In this document: in pieces, positions 24,564-33,933 of the stretch
Layout: every line of letters begins with the position of its first letter
How positions within the stretch are numbered: the first letter of the stretch is position 1
DNA from: Actinomycetes bacterium
GTDB taxonomy: Bacteria; Actinomycetota; Acidimicrobiia; Acidimicrobiales; UBA8190
Assembly (NCBI GenBank): GCA_021826725.1
Contig: JAKAYQ010000002.1
Location: 1-47,628, forward strand
DNA length: 47,628 nt
Reading direction: 5' to 3'
Position numbers and translations under genes: made by a program
The notes under the pieces: model-generated
What the model saw: only the letters and a program-made list of their open reading frames with translations
The model's database searches: none
What the model was told of the DNA's origin: nothing

Positions 24564-27500
24564 ATGGGGGATGTCGCCACGCACCCGCCCGAGCGGGTCA
24601 TACTGCGGGTCGCCATGGGCCGACGGGTCGCCGTGCTGGCAAACCTGCTGCTCACGCCCGACGCCACGCCGGCCACGATGTGGGCCGCGAACGCCCTCGC
24701 CCGCGTCCTCGACGAATGGGACGGACCAGGCACAGTCGTCGTCGCCGGCAACCTCTTCGACCTGCGGGCCGCAGCGGTGCAGCCGCCCGCAGGTCCCGAC
24801 CACCCGGAAGAGCCGCTCACCGAGGCCGACGACATTGCCTGCCGGGCGCTGCAGGCCCACGCTCGGCTGCGCGACGCGATAGGCCACTTCACCGGCGACG
24901 AGGGGCGGCAGATCGTGTGCCTGCCCGGCCACGCGGACAGCGCGCTGGCCTGCTGTCCGCACAGCCGACGGCAACTACAGGAGCTTGGCGTCTCCGTGGC
25001 CACCGGCGTGGAGCTGATCCTGTCGACCGCGGCTGGCACGCGCGTGGTGGAGGTCGCCGCCGGACCACCGGGGACCCACGCAGCACCAGCCCCAGCCCCA
25101 GCCCCAGCTGCCACCGATCCCATCGGCACAGCGCCCACCGCCACCGAGCCCACCGGTGCCGCCACCACCACCACCGAACCCACCGCCACCGCCACCGCCA
25201 CCGCCACCACCACCACCACCACCACCACCGAACCCACCACCGAACCCACCGCCACCACCGCCGCCACCACCACCGATCGGGCTGCCGCCGGCCCAGCTGT
25301 CACCGCTCCACCGGACCACCGGCAGCCAGCCGCTGCCGCGCCCTGGGCGGGGCTGCTGATGCCGGACCCCACCGCGCCCTGGCAGGCGGGCCTGGACCGG
25401 CTGGCCGACCCCGGCAGCGCCCGGCGGTTCCTGACCTCCCGGCTGCTCTACCGGCGGTTCGCCCGCTTCGCCTGGTGGCTGCTGATCCCCTACGCCGTCG
25501 TGCTGGTGCTCCGAGACCCCGCTGCGAGCGGCTTCATCATCCACCTGCTGCACGGGCACCTGGTGTCTGCCCATGCACTTCAGCGAGCCCGTCGGGCCGC
25601 CTGGGGCACCCGCTTGGTCGTCGCCACCGTCGTCGCCGTCGTCGGCCTCGTCGCGCTGGCTGCCGTGCTGGCGCTGCTCGGCCGCAAGGCCTGGTCGGCT
25701 CTCGGCGGCGGCGCGCTCGAACCACCCTGGCGGCGCCCGGGACGGGGGTCGGGCGCCACGGTGAACGACGCCGCCCGCGACGCCGCCCGGTCACTGGTGG
25801 CAGCCGGACGGGCGGGGCTGGTGACCGGCGTCACACCCCAAGCAGAGCTCAGCCACCTTGGCGACGGCTTCTTCGCCTGCACCGGGGCCACGGGCGAGAC
25901 CGTCGAAGAGCACCCGGGTCGCCTCGGCCTGCCGCCGGTGTTCCTGTCCCATCGCCAGCTTGCGTGGGTCGAGCTCGAGACCGGCGCGCAGCTCCACGCG
26001 CGCCTGCTGCTGGCACGGGTCGACGATCCCGGTGCCACCGTGCTCGAGCGCCTGGCCGCCCGCCGGGCACCTGACGACCGCTCCGAACCGGCTGTCGTGG
26101 CCTCCTACCCGCAGGGCGGCAGCTGGCCACCGGCTCCGGACCTGCAAGCCCTGCGGAACCGCTCCCGGCGCGTGCGGCGGTGGGTGGCGGCCGCGATCGC
26201 CGTGGCCGGTGCCGCCGACCTGCTGAGCGCCGTGACCGCACCGCTGCGCGGACGCCTGCACGCGGTGCTGCAAGTCCTGCCACTCGGAGCCACCCAAGCA
26301 GCGGGCGCCCTGGTGGCGCTCGCCGGCATCTCCCTGCTGGCTCTGGCCCGGGGGGTGCGCCGGGGCCAACGCCAGGCGTGGCTGGTCTCGGTAGTAGTGC
26401 TGGGCGTCACTGTCATCCTGCACGCGGCTCGCGGTGGCGACCTCGCGGCATCCCTCCTGGCCGCCGCAGTGCTGGTGCTGCTCGTGACCCAACGCGGCGA
26501 GTTCCAGGCCGCATCGGACCGCCCGTCGCTGCGCTCGGCTGTCGTGGCCGTGGTGGGTGGCGGGATCCTGGCCACCGTGGCTGCCACTACCGCCATCGAG
26601 CTGCAGGTGCGCGTCGACCGGGACCAGACCGGGACCGTGCCCCTGTGGCAGGCGGTGCGCGCCGTCGTCGAGCGGCTGTGGGGCGTGCGAAGCGTGCCCC
26701 TGCCCGCCCGGCTCGACGGCTTTCTCTCTCCAAGCCTGCTGGCCGTCGGCGTCACCCTGCTGGTGGTTGCCGTGCTCCTGGCGACCCTTCCAGTGGTGGA
26801 GCGTGCCCGCGGCGGCGGGCGTGCCGCCGAGCTCCGAGCTCGCGACATCGTCCGGCGCCACGGTCAGGGCACGCTCGACTACTTCGCGCTTCGCAGCGAC
26901 AAGACCTGGTTCTTCCACCGCGACAGCATGGTGGCCTACGGCCTGTACGGGGGGATCTGCCTGGTCTCCCCCGACCCGATCGGTCCCCAATCGGAACGCG
27001 CCCAGGTGTGGGCCGCGTTCCGCCGGTTCGCCGACACCCACGGCTGGGCGGTCTCCGTCATGGGTGCGTGCGAGCAGTGGCTGCCCATCTACCGCACCAC
27101 CGGCATGCGCGACGTCTACATCGGTGACGAAGCCGTCGTCGACGTCCAGCGCTTTTCCCTCGCCGGCGGCCACATGAAAGGCCTGCGCCAGGCGTTCAAC
27201 CGGGTCGGCCGCTACGGTTACACGGCCCGCTTCTGCGATCCCGCCCACATCGATCCCGCCGAAGCCGCCCGCCTGGCGGGCCTCCTCGACCAGAGCCGTC
27301 GCGGCGAGCGAGAACGCGGCTTCTCGATGATGCTCGGCCGGCTGTTCGACCGGCGCGACGAGGACCTGCTGCTCTGCATCATCGACGGGCCCGACGGCCA
27401 GCCCGTTGCCATGTGCCAGTTCGTGCCGGCACAAGGGATCGGCGGGTACTCCCTCGATCTGATGCGCCGGGCGCGCGGAGAGCACCCCAACGGCCTGATC

Positions 27501-28025
27501 GACTTCGCCCTCATCTCCACGATCGAGCAGCTGCGCGGGCGCGGCCTGCGCGGGCTGAGCCTCAACTTTGCCGCGCTCAGGTCCGTGCTCGACGGCGAGC
27601 GCGGCGACAGCCTGCCGGTGCGGGTGGAGCGCTGGGCACTTGAGCGGATGTCGTCGTTCCTCCAGATCGAGACCTTGTGGCGGTTCAACGCCAAGTACGG
27701 TCCCGACTGGCTGCCTCGGTACGTCTCCTACGACGCGGCTGAGCATCTGGTGCCCACCATCTTGGCCATCGTCCGGGCGGAGTCGCTGTGGGAGGTCCCC
27801 GTTCTGGGACGCCTGATCGCCGCGGCGGAGCGTCGCTCCCGGCCCGCTGCCGCTCGACCACCCGACGCCTTGTTGCCCGACGGCGTGTCATCACCCGGCG
27901 GCGCCACGGGCACCGCAGGCCCCGCCCTGTCAGATGGCGCCCGGTCGACCGCGAGCGCCGCAGACGAGCCTGCACCCACGACGGCCGAGATCGAACCGGC
28001 TCGGTCGAAGCCCGGGGGGCGCTGA
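24564..28025 (+). CDS. Large membrane protein: degenerate metallophosphoesterase joined to MprF/LysX-type aminoacyltransferase domain (DUF2156)
   Basis: The 1153 residues start with a calcineurin-like phosphoesterase frame in which each metal motif is altered: LANLLL at 25-30 where D-x-H is expected, AGNLFD (Asn63) for GDxxD, PGHAD (His123) for GNHD, and GVTP (422-425) for GHTH. A Thr/Pro/Ala-rich stretch (about 172-240) and two helices (about 300-370) interrupt it. Six further helices span about 535-740. The C-terminal 760-1075 matches the phosphatidylglycerol lysyltransferase catalytic fold (DYFALRSDKTWFFH, GHMKGLRQAFNRVGRYG, LSLNFAALRSV, LWRFNAKYGPDWLPRY). This suggests transfer of an amino acid from tRNA to a lipid, or a related acyl transfer. 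No lysyl-tRNA synthetase domain follows, unlike LysX. ATG has GGGAG four bases upstream. Confidence 0.75.
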   Translation: MGDVATHPPERVILRVAMGRRVAVLANLLLTPDATPATMWAANALARVLDEWDGPGTVVVAGNLFDLRAAAVQPPAGPDHPEEPLTEADDIACRALQAHARLRDAIGHFTGDEGRQIVCLPGHADSALACCPHSRRQLQELGVSVATGVELILSTAAGTRVVEVAAGPPGTHAAPAPAPAPAATDPIGTAPTATEPTGAATTTTEPTATATATATTTTTTTTEPTTEPTATTAATTTDRAAAGPAVTAPPDHRQPAAAAPWAGLLMPDPTAPWQAGLDRLADPGSARRFLTSRLLYRRFARFAWWLLIPYAVVLVLRDPAASGFIIHLLHGHLVSAHALQRARRAAWGTRLVVATVVAVVGLVALAAVLALLGRKAWSALGGGALEPPWRRPGRGSGATVNDAARDAARSLVAAGRAGLVTGVTPQAELSHLGDGFFACTGATGETVEEHPGRLGLPPVFLSHRQLAWVELETGAQLHARLLLARVDDPGATVLERLAARRAPDDRSEPAVVASYPQGGSWPPAPDLQALRNRSRRVRRWVAAAIAVAGAADLLSAVTAPLRGRLHAVLQVLPLGATQAAGALVALAGISLLALARGVRRGQRQAWLVSVVVLGVTVILHAARGGDLAASLLAAAVLVLLVTQRGEFQAASDRPSLRSAVVAVVGGGILATVAATTAIELQVRVDRDQTGTVPLWQAVRAVVERLWGVRSVPLPARLDGFLSPSLLAVGVTLLVVAVLLATLPVVERARGGGRAAELRARDIVRRHGQGTLDYFALRSDKTWFFHRDSMVAYGLYGGICLVSPDPIGPQSERAQVWAAFRRFADTHGWAVSVMGACEQWLPIYRTTGMRDVYIGDEAVVDVQRFSLAGGHMKGLRQAFNRVGRYGYTARFCDPAHIDPAEAARLAGLLDQSRRGERERGFSMMLGRLFDRRDEDLLLCIIDGPDGQPVAMCQFVPAQGIGGYSLDLMRRARGEHPNGLIDFALISTIEQLRGRGLRGLSLNFAALRSVLDGERGDSLPVRVERWALERMSSFLQIETLWRFNAKYGPDWLPRYVSYDAAEHLVPTILAIVRAESLWEVPVLGRLIAAAERRSRPAAARPPDALLPDGVSSPGGATGTAGPALSDGARSTASAADEPAPTTAEIEPARSKPGGR
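25085..25275 (+). repeat. ACC/GCC-rich low-complexity tract in the fusion gene
   Basis: Runs of CCACCG and CCACCA units encode a PAPAPA segment and then Thr/Ala/Pro/Glu repeats including TTTTTTTT. This is a flexible linker inserted within the phosphoesterase-like domain. On the minus strand it is a GGT-rich run. Confidence 0.8.
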
Positions 28026-28235
28026 GCAGTTCAGCGGCCCGCCAAGCCGAACACGTGTCCCACTGGCGCTCGCGCTCGCGCTCGACCAGTCACGCATTTC
28101 TGCCCACACATGGCTGTCGTGCTCACTGCTCGGGTCACCGGGGAGCCATCGGGAGCGCTGGACCTCGGAGCAGCCACACCGACATGCCTGCCTGGCCGGG
28201 ATGCACCGAGCGTCAGTGCCGGGCGCCCGCCGCGA
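28026..28235. other. Intergenic gap between convergent fusion gene and nuoN
   Basis: About 210 bp with no convincing gene. A short GCGCTC x 3 run lies near 28065 and a CGGGCGCCCG palindrome near 28222, close to the nuoN stop, where it could help terminate the long nuo transcript. No T-run terminator was seen. Confidence 0.3.
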
Positions 28236-29864
28236 TCAGGGGGCGAGGACCAGCGTGGCGTGGTGGGCGAACGCGGTGAGGGGCTGTGGCCAGATCCCGA
28301 ACACCACGGTGACGACGACGCACAGAGCGATGCCGAACGCCGCTCCCGCAGGTACGGGGGGAGCCGACCCGAGCGCGCCGACGGTGATGGAGCCAGCCTC
28401 GCCCACGCCGACCAGCACGGGGTCGTCGGAAGACGGCGCCGCACCACCGAGCGCTGCGGCCATGTCGCCGTCTTCACCGGTTCCGTTCTGCGCCGGGGTG
28501 TACATGAGGACGCCGACCCGGAGGTAGAAGAAGGCGGCGATGGCAGCGGTGACCATGGCCACGACCGCCAGCGCGGTGGAACCGCCGTGCACGGCTGCCG
28601 TCACCACCTCGAGCTTGGCGACGAAGCCGGTGGTGAAGGGCACGCCGGCCTGGGCCAGTAGCAGCACCACCAAGGCACCGGCCAGCCACGGCTGCCGTGA
28701 CGCTAGCCCCCGGTAGGTCTCGAGGCCGTGGTCTCGGTCGCCTCGCCCGGCAACCACCGAGATGACGCCGAAGGTGCCGATGACCATGAAGCTGTAGACG
28801 AACAGGTAGTAGAGCGATGCTTCCACCCCCCGGGCGGTCGCGGCCTGCAAGCCGAGCAGGATGAAGCCGGCGTGGTTGATCGAGGAGTAGGCGAGCATGC
28901 GCTTGATGTCCTGCTGCAGCAAGGCCACAACCGCTCCGAGCACCAAGGTGATGCACGCCAGCACCCACACCGGGGGCTGCCAGTCGGCTCGCAACAGGTG
29001 GAACGACGACACGAAGACCCGCAGCAGCGCGGCGAACCCGCCCGCCTTGGCCACCGCGGCCATGAACCCGGTGACCGGTGTCGGCGACCCCTGGTACACG
29101 TCGGGTGTCCACAGGTGGAACGGCACCGCCGCGATCTTGAAGCCGAAGCCGACGAGCAGCAGGGCCAGGCCGGCCAGGAGCAACCCGTCGTGGAGCGCCA
29201 CGTTGCGAGCCAGGAAGTCGGCGATCTGCGGCAGGTTGGACGTGCCGGTGGCGCCGTAGACGAGGGCGATCCCGTAGACGAACACCGCCGAGGAGAAGGC
29301 CCCGAGCACGAAGTACTTGAGAGCGGCCTCGCCGGACTCCGCCCGCCGCGGGTTGAACGCCGCCAGGACGTACAGGGCGATGGAGAGGATCTCGAGCCCC
29401 AAGAACACCACGATGAGGTCGTTGGCGACGCCCATCGTCATCGCCCCCGAGGCGGAGACGAGCATGAGCACGTGGTACTCGGGCCCACGGACATCTTCGC
29501 GCCGCAGCCAGCTGTCGCCGACCACTGCGGAGACGAAGGTGGCGCAGGTCACGAGGACGCTCACCAGCACGCTGAAGCCGTCCATGACGACGGCCCCGTC
29601 GATGTGGGTGTGGGCACCACTGTGGAGGACCGAGTACCACTGGAACAGCGACATGGTCAGCGCCGCGGTCGCCGTGAGCACCGTCAGGCTGGTCACCCAG
29701 GTGACGTCGAGGGGACGCCGCAGCAGCGACGACCACCCGATGATGGCCACGGCCCCGCCCAGCATGATCATGATGGGCAGGATCGACAGGTAGTCGATGT
29801 GGGGCAGCGCCAGATGGCCGGTGACGGCCGCAGCCATGCCGGCGAGGCTCGGCAGCAGGTTCAC
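28236..29864 (-). CDS. nuoN: NADH-quinone oxidoreductase subunit N
   Basis: Antiporter-like proton-pumping subunit of the complex I membrane arm. The 542-residue product has about 14 helices and the conserved LGLEILSIALYVLAAF (transmembrane glutamate) and GFGFKIAAVPFHLWTPDVYQGSPTPVTGF (lysine and the broken helix). The GTG start overlaps the nuoM stop as GTGA. Last gene of the nuo operon. Confidence 0.96.
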   Translation of the reverse strand: MNLLPSLAGMAAAVTGHLALPHIDYLSILPIMIMLGGAVAIIGWSSLLRRPLDVTWVTSLTVLTATAALTMSLFQWYSVLHSGAHTHIDGAVVMDGFSVLVSVLVTCATFVSAVVGDSWLRREDVRGPEYHVLMLVSASGAMTMGVANDLIVVFLGLEILSIALYVLAAFNPRRAESGEAALKYFVLGAFSSAVFVYGIALVYGATGTSNLPQIADFLARNVALHDGLLLAGLALLLVGFGFKIAAVPFHLWTPDVYQGSPTPVTGFMAAVAKAGGFAALLRVFVSSFHLLRADWQPPVWVLACITLVLGAVVALLQQDIKRMLAYSSINHAGFILLGLQAATARGVEASLYYLFVYSFMVIGTFGVISVVAGRGDRDHGLETYRGLASRQPWLAGALVVLLLAQAGVPFTTGFVAKLEVVTAAVHGGSTALAVVAMVTAAIAAFFYLRVGVLMYTPAQNGTGEDGDMAAALGGAAPSSDDPVLVGVGEAGSITVGALGSAPPVPAGAAFGIALCVVVTVVFGIWPQPLTAFAHHATLVLAP

Positions 29865-31579
29865 GGCAGCCTCCGGGTCGAGGTCGTGACGGCGACATGG
29901 CAGACCACGCGCCGTCCGTCCACCCAGGCGGACTGCCCGTGGTGCCGGCAGGCCGCCGTGGGCGCCGACGCGGCCGTGCCCGCACGTGTCCCGCCTGTGG
30001 CGGCTGTGGCGGCTGTGCTGGCTGCGGCAGCCACGCCGCCGTTGGCGACGAGCGGCTGCACCCGGCCGGTGGCCACGTCGACATGGTGCACCAGCGCGGT
30101 GACCGTCGGCGTGATGCGATCGAGGACCGGCTTCGGGTAGACGCCGAGGAAGATGATGAGGCCGACGAGCGGCACCATCACCGCCGTCTCACGCCACCCG
30201 AGGTCCCGGGTGTGCTCGTCCTCGGGACCAGGAGCGTGGTGGAAGACCCGTTGGAAGGCCCACAACAGGTAGACCGCAGCGAGGACCACTCCGGTGGTGG
30301 CCACCACCGCCCACCACCGGTGGGTGAGGAACGTCCCGGCCAGGACGAGGAACTCGCCGACGAACCCGTTCAGACCGGGCAGGCCGATCGAGGCCATCAT
30401 GACCACGGTGAACATGGCTGCCAGGATCGGGGCCGGTCGCTGCAGCCCCCGAAGCTCGTCGGTCCGCCACGTCCGCCGCCGGTCCCAGATCCAGCCGATC
30501 AACAGGAACAGTGCGGCGGTCACCAGGCCGTGGTTGACCATCTGCAGCACGCCACCGGTGACCGCCTCGGTCGACAGGGCGAAGGTGCCCAGCACGATGA
30601 AGCCGATGTGGGCCAGCGACGAATAGGCGACCAGCCGTTTCAGGTCGCGTTGGGCACACGCCACGATCGCCCCGTACAGGATGCCGATGACGCCCAGAGT
30701 CAGCAGCACGGGGGCCAGGTCGACGACGGCCCTCGGGAAGAGGGTGAGGTCGAAGCGGATGACGCCGTAGGTGCCGAGCTTGGCCATCACCGCAGCCAGG
30801 ATGACCGCACCACCGGTCGGCGACGACGAGTAGGCGTCAGGGGACCAGGTGTGGAAGGGGAAGATCGGCGCCTTCACCGCGAAGGCGGCGGTGAAGGCCA
30901 GGAAGAGCAGGATCTGCGACGCCAGGCCGAGGTGGGTGGACTGCAGCGCAACGAGGTCGAAGGTGAGGTGGCCGGTCTGCTGGTCGTGGATGACCGCCAC
31001 GGCGACGATGCCCACCAGCAGGAACGCCGAGCCCAGGAACGTGTAGAGAAAGAACTTCACTGCTGCGTATGCACGCCGACCGCTGCCCCACCCGACGATG
31101 ATGAAGTAGACGGGCACCAGCGTCAGCTCGAAGAACACGAAGAACAGGATCAGGTCGAGCGACACGAAGCTGCCCATGCAGGCCGCCTCGAGTACGAGCA
31201 GCCACACCACGTACGACCGGGATTTCTGGCGGACCGTGGCCCCCAGGAGGGCCAGGGGGAACAGCACGGCCGCCATCAGCAGCAGGAAGAGCGAGATGCC
31301 GTCCACCCCGAGGTGCCACGACACCCCGAGCTGGGGCATCCACTGGTGCACCGACTGCATCTGGTAGCCGCCGTCGCCGACACGGAACTCGACGGCAATG
31401 GTGACGGCGAGGGCGAGGGCAGCCACCATGGCGAGGGTGCCGACGGCCAGCACGGCCCGGCGCTGGGCCCGCTCGCCCATGGACCTGGGCATCACCGCGC
31501 ACGCGACAGCGGCACCGGCCGGCAGCAGCACCAGGGTGGTCAGATACGGGAAGGTGGTCGTCGGTCCCATGCCGGTCAC
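29861..31579 (-). CDS. nuoM: NADH-quinone oxidoreductase subunit M
   Basis: Second antiporter-like subunit. Conserved features include FFVFFELTLVPVYFIIVGWG, AFAVKAPIFPFHTWSPDAY and KRLVAYSSLAHIGF. The 572-residue protein carries an extra hydrophilic C-terminal tail of about 60 residues, Ala/Thr/Gly-rich and then basic, unusual for the family. I chose the GTG at 31579, which gives a GTGA overlap with the nuoL stop; an in-frame GTG at 31585 is possible. Confidence 0.95.
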   Translation of the reverse strand: MTGMGPTTTFPYLTTLVLLPAGAAVACAVMPRSMGERAQRRAVLAVGTLAMVAALALAVTIAVEFRVGDGGYQMQSVHQWMPQLGVSWHLGVDGISLFLLLMAAVLFPLALLGATVRQKSRSYVVWLLVLEAACMGSFVSLDLILFFVFFELTLVPVYFIIVGWGSGRRAYAAVKFFLYTFLGSAFLLVGIVAVAVIHDQQTGHLTFDLVALQSTHLGLASQILLFLAFTAAFAVKAPIFPFHTWSPDAYSSSPTGGAVILAAVMAKLGTYGVIRFDLTLFPRAVVDLAPVLLTLGVIGILYGAIVACAQRDLKRLVAYSSLAHIGFIVLGTFALSTEAVTGGVLQMVNHGLVTAALFLLIGWIWDRRRTWRTDELRGLQRPAPILAAMFTVVMMASIGLPGLNGFVGEFLVLAGTFLTHRWWAVVATTGVVLAAVYLLWAFQRVFHHAPGPEDEHTRDLGWRETAVMVPLVGLIIFLGVYPKPVLDRITPTVTALVHHVDVATGRVQPLVANGGVAAAASTAATAATGGTRAGTAASAPTAACRHHGQSAWVDGRRVVCHVAVTTSTRRLP

Positions 31580-33564
31580 ATCCACACCCGTGAGGCCATG
31601 TAGGCCAGCAGCGCCACCATCCCGAGGACGATGCCCAGCGCATACTGGCGGACGAAGCCGGTCTGGGCCCGCCGGAGGCCCGAGCCCAACATCCCGGTGA
31701 GCCGGGCGGTGCCGTTCACCGCCCCGTCGATGATCCGCACGTCGAGGACCGTGGCGGCGAACCGGGCCAGGAGCGTGCCCGGCCGGCTCACCGTGGTGTC
31801 GATGGCGGTGTCGATGAGCCAGGCCCGCCGCAAGAACGCCGGCTCCAAGCGGGGCCGCTGGACGTCACGGGTCCACAGCGGGAGCGCGATCCCCAGTCCG
31901 ATCAGGGCCATGACGGTGTCCACGACTCCGAGCACCCACTGGGTGGAGCTCGACAGGTGCGCGTCGAACAGCCGGGTGCCGAACACCGGCGTCAACCAGC
32001 CGAGCGGGTCCCACGATGGATGCCAAGGCAGGTTGAGGGCGCCGCCCAGCAGCGCCAGGACCGACAGGACCACCAGCGGCAGGCCCATGACCCACGGCCC
32101 CTCGTGAGGCTCGCCACTGTGCCCGACCCCGTGCCCGGCCCCGTGTGTCGCGGTGCCTGGCGTGCCGTGGCCGGTGCCGGCCCCCGCGTCGCCGGCGCTC
32201 GCGGCAGCCACCCCTGCAGGGGTCGGGAACGCCTGGCGCCAACGCTCGTCACCGAAGAAGGCCATGGCCATCAGCCGGCTCAGGTAGTAGGCGGTGAGCG
32301 CAGCGGTCACCAAGCCGACCGCCCACAGCGCCTTGTTGAAGGCGAACGCATTGTCGAGGACGTCGCCCTTGGCCCAGAACCCCGACAGCGGGGGGATGCC
32401 GGCGATGGCCAGCCAGGCCACGGCGAACGTGGCGGAGGTGAGCTTCAGGTAGCGCCGCAGGTTCCCCATGCGCAGCAGGTCCTGCTCGTCGTCCATGGCG
32501 TGGATGACCGACCCGGCGCCGAGGAACAGCAAGCCCTTGTAGAAGGCGTGGGCGACCATCAGGAAGATCGCGGCCTGGTAGGCCCCGGTGCCGACGGCCA
32601 GGAACATGTACCCCAACTGGGAGACGGTGGAGTAGGCCAGCACCTTCTTGATGTCGTGCTGGGTGGCGCCGATGGTGGCGGCGACGAAGGCGGTGGCAGC
32701 ACCGACCGAGGCCACCACCAGCTGGGCGTCGTGGGAGAGCGCCAGCATCGGGTTGAACCGGCACATCAGGTAGACGCCAGCCGTCACCATGGTGGCGGCG
32801 TGGATGAGCGCGGAGACCGGAGTGGGGCCCTCCATGGCGTCGGCCAGCCACGGGAACAGGGGGATCTGGGCCGACTTGCCCGCTGCCGCCAGGAAGAGCA
32901 GCAGGCACACGGCCGTGGCGGAGGCGGGGCCGAACGCGTGCAGGTGGGCGAAGACGACGCGGTAGTCGAGGCTCCCCGTCTTCTCGAAGACCAGGAACAT
33001 GGCGAGGAGGAACCCGACGTCGCCGACACGGTTGTAGATGAACGCCTTCTTCCCGGCCGACGCAGCCGAGTCGCGCTGGAACCAGAAGGAGATCAGCCAG
33101 TACGAGCAGGCCCCCACCCCTTCCCACCCGACGAACGTGATCAGCATGTTGCCGCCGAGGACCAGCAGGAGCATCGAGGCGACGAACAGGTTGAGGTAGG
33201 TGAAGAACTTGGGGAAGTCCGGGTCCCCGTGCATGTAGCCGATGGAGTAGAGGTGGATCAGGGCGCTGATCCCCGTGACGAACAACGCCATGGTCATCGA
33301 CAGAGGGTCCACCAGGAACGTCACGTGGACCTGCAGGCCCCCGACCGGGATCCAGGACCACAGCACCTGCACGACCGACCGGCCACCGGGCCCGCTCCGA
33401 CCCAGCAGGGCGGCGAACTCGATGCAGGTGATGACGAACGACCCGAGGACCGTGCCGGTGCCCAACCATCCGGCGAGCGGCTCACCCAGGCGCCGGCCGC
33501 CGACAGCGAGCACGGAGCCGCCCACGAGGGGCAGCAGCGGCAACAGGTAGGCGAGGTGGATCAT
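31576..33564 (-). CDS. nuoL: NADH-quinone oxidoreductase subunit L
   Basis: Distal antiporter-like subunit with the long amphipathic helix that braces the membrane arm. The 662 residues contain ITFVGWEGVGACSYWLISFW, AAGKSAQIPLFPWLADAMEGPTPVSALIHAATMV and AYSTVSQLGYM, the family hallmarks. A Gly/His-rich insert (GTGHGTPGTATHGAGHGVGH) lies in a loop near residue 460 and might bind metal. Start ATG at 33564 is overlapped by the stop of a 12-residue mini-ORF. Confidence 0.96.
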   Translation of the reverse strand: MIHLAYLLPLLPLVGGSVLAVGGRRLGEPLAGWLGTGTVLGSFVITCIEFAALLGRSGPGGRSVVQVLWSWIPVGGLQVHVTFLVDPLSMTMALFVTGISALIHLYSIGYMHGDPDFPKFFTYLNLFVASMLLLVLGGNMLITFVGWEGVGACSYWLISFWFQRDSAASAGKKAFIYNRVGDVGFLLAMFLVFEKTGSLDYRVVFAHLHAFGPASATAVCLLLFLAAAGKSAQIPLFPWLADAMEGPTPVSALIHAATMVTAGVYLMCRFNPMLALSHDAQLVVASVGAATAFVAATIGATQHDIKKVLAYSTVSQLGYMFLAVGTGAYQAAIFLMVAHAFYKGLLFLGAGSVIHAMDDEQDLLRMGNLRRYLKLTSATFAVAWLAIAGIPPLSGFWAKGDVLDNAFAFNKALWAVGLVTAALTAYYLSRLMAMAFFGDERWRQAFPTPAGVAAASAGDAGAGTGHGTPGTATHGAGHGVGHSGEPHEGPWVMGLPLVVLSVLALLGGALNLPWHPSWDPLGWLTPVFGTRLFDAHLSSSTQWVLGVVDTVMALIGLGIALPLWTRDVQRPRLEPAFLRRAWLIDTAIDTTVSRPGTLLARFAATVLDVRIIDGAVNGTARLTGMLGSGLRRAQTGFVRQYALGIVLGMVALLAYMASRVWM

Positions 33565-33599
33565 CGTGTGGTTTCCCTGGTCTCGGGGATGGCGGTCAT
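33561..33599 (-). CDS. Bridging mini-ORF upstream of nuoL, 12 aa
   Basis: MTAIPETRETTR starts 28 bases after the nuoK stop and ends in a TGA overlapping the nuoL ATG (ATGA). Unlike the other bridging frames its start does not overlap the upstream stop. It contains the purine run GAGACCAGGGAAA that could serve nuoL initiation. Confidence 0.25.
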   Translation of the reverse strand: MTAIPETRETTR

Positions 33600-33627
33600 G
33601 GTGGAGGTGCGCCGGGGCGGGCGGGCG

Positions 33628-33933
33628 TCAGCCCTTCATGAGGTGCAGGTCGTCGGCCGTGGTCCCCCGGCGTCGCCGGAAGATGGCGACGACGATCCCC
33701 AGCCCGACGACGACTTCGGCGGCGGCCACCACCAGCACGAAGAAGACGAGGGCCTCACCGCCGATGTCGTTCAGCTGCCGGGCGAAGGTGACCAGGGCCA
33801 GGTTGGCGGCATTGAGCATCAGCTCGACGCACATGAACATGACCAGCACGTTGCGCCGGACCAGCACGCCGAGCGCGCCGATGGAGAACACGACGGCCGA
33901 CAGCGCCAAGTACCAGCTGGCAGGAACGCTCAC
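33628..33933 (-). CDS. nuoK: NADH-quinone oxidoreductase subunit K
   Basis: Small membrane-arm subunit of complex I with three helices. The 101-residue length is typical; conserved glutamates appear in [17 protein letters not shown] and [22 protein letters not shown] start overlaps the nuoJ stop (GTGA). Confidence 0.95.
   Translation of the reverse strand: MSVPASWYLALSAVVFSIGALGVLVRRNVLVMFMCVELMLNAANLALVTFARQLNDIGGEALVFFVLVVAAAEVVVGLGIVVAIFRRRRGTTADDLHLMKG

Noticed and set aside
25791-27746. 651-codon minus-strand frame opposite the fusion gene
   Set aside because: Shadow of the plus-strand gene, whose DUF2156-type motifs are clear; no independent domain.
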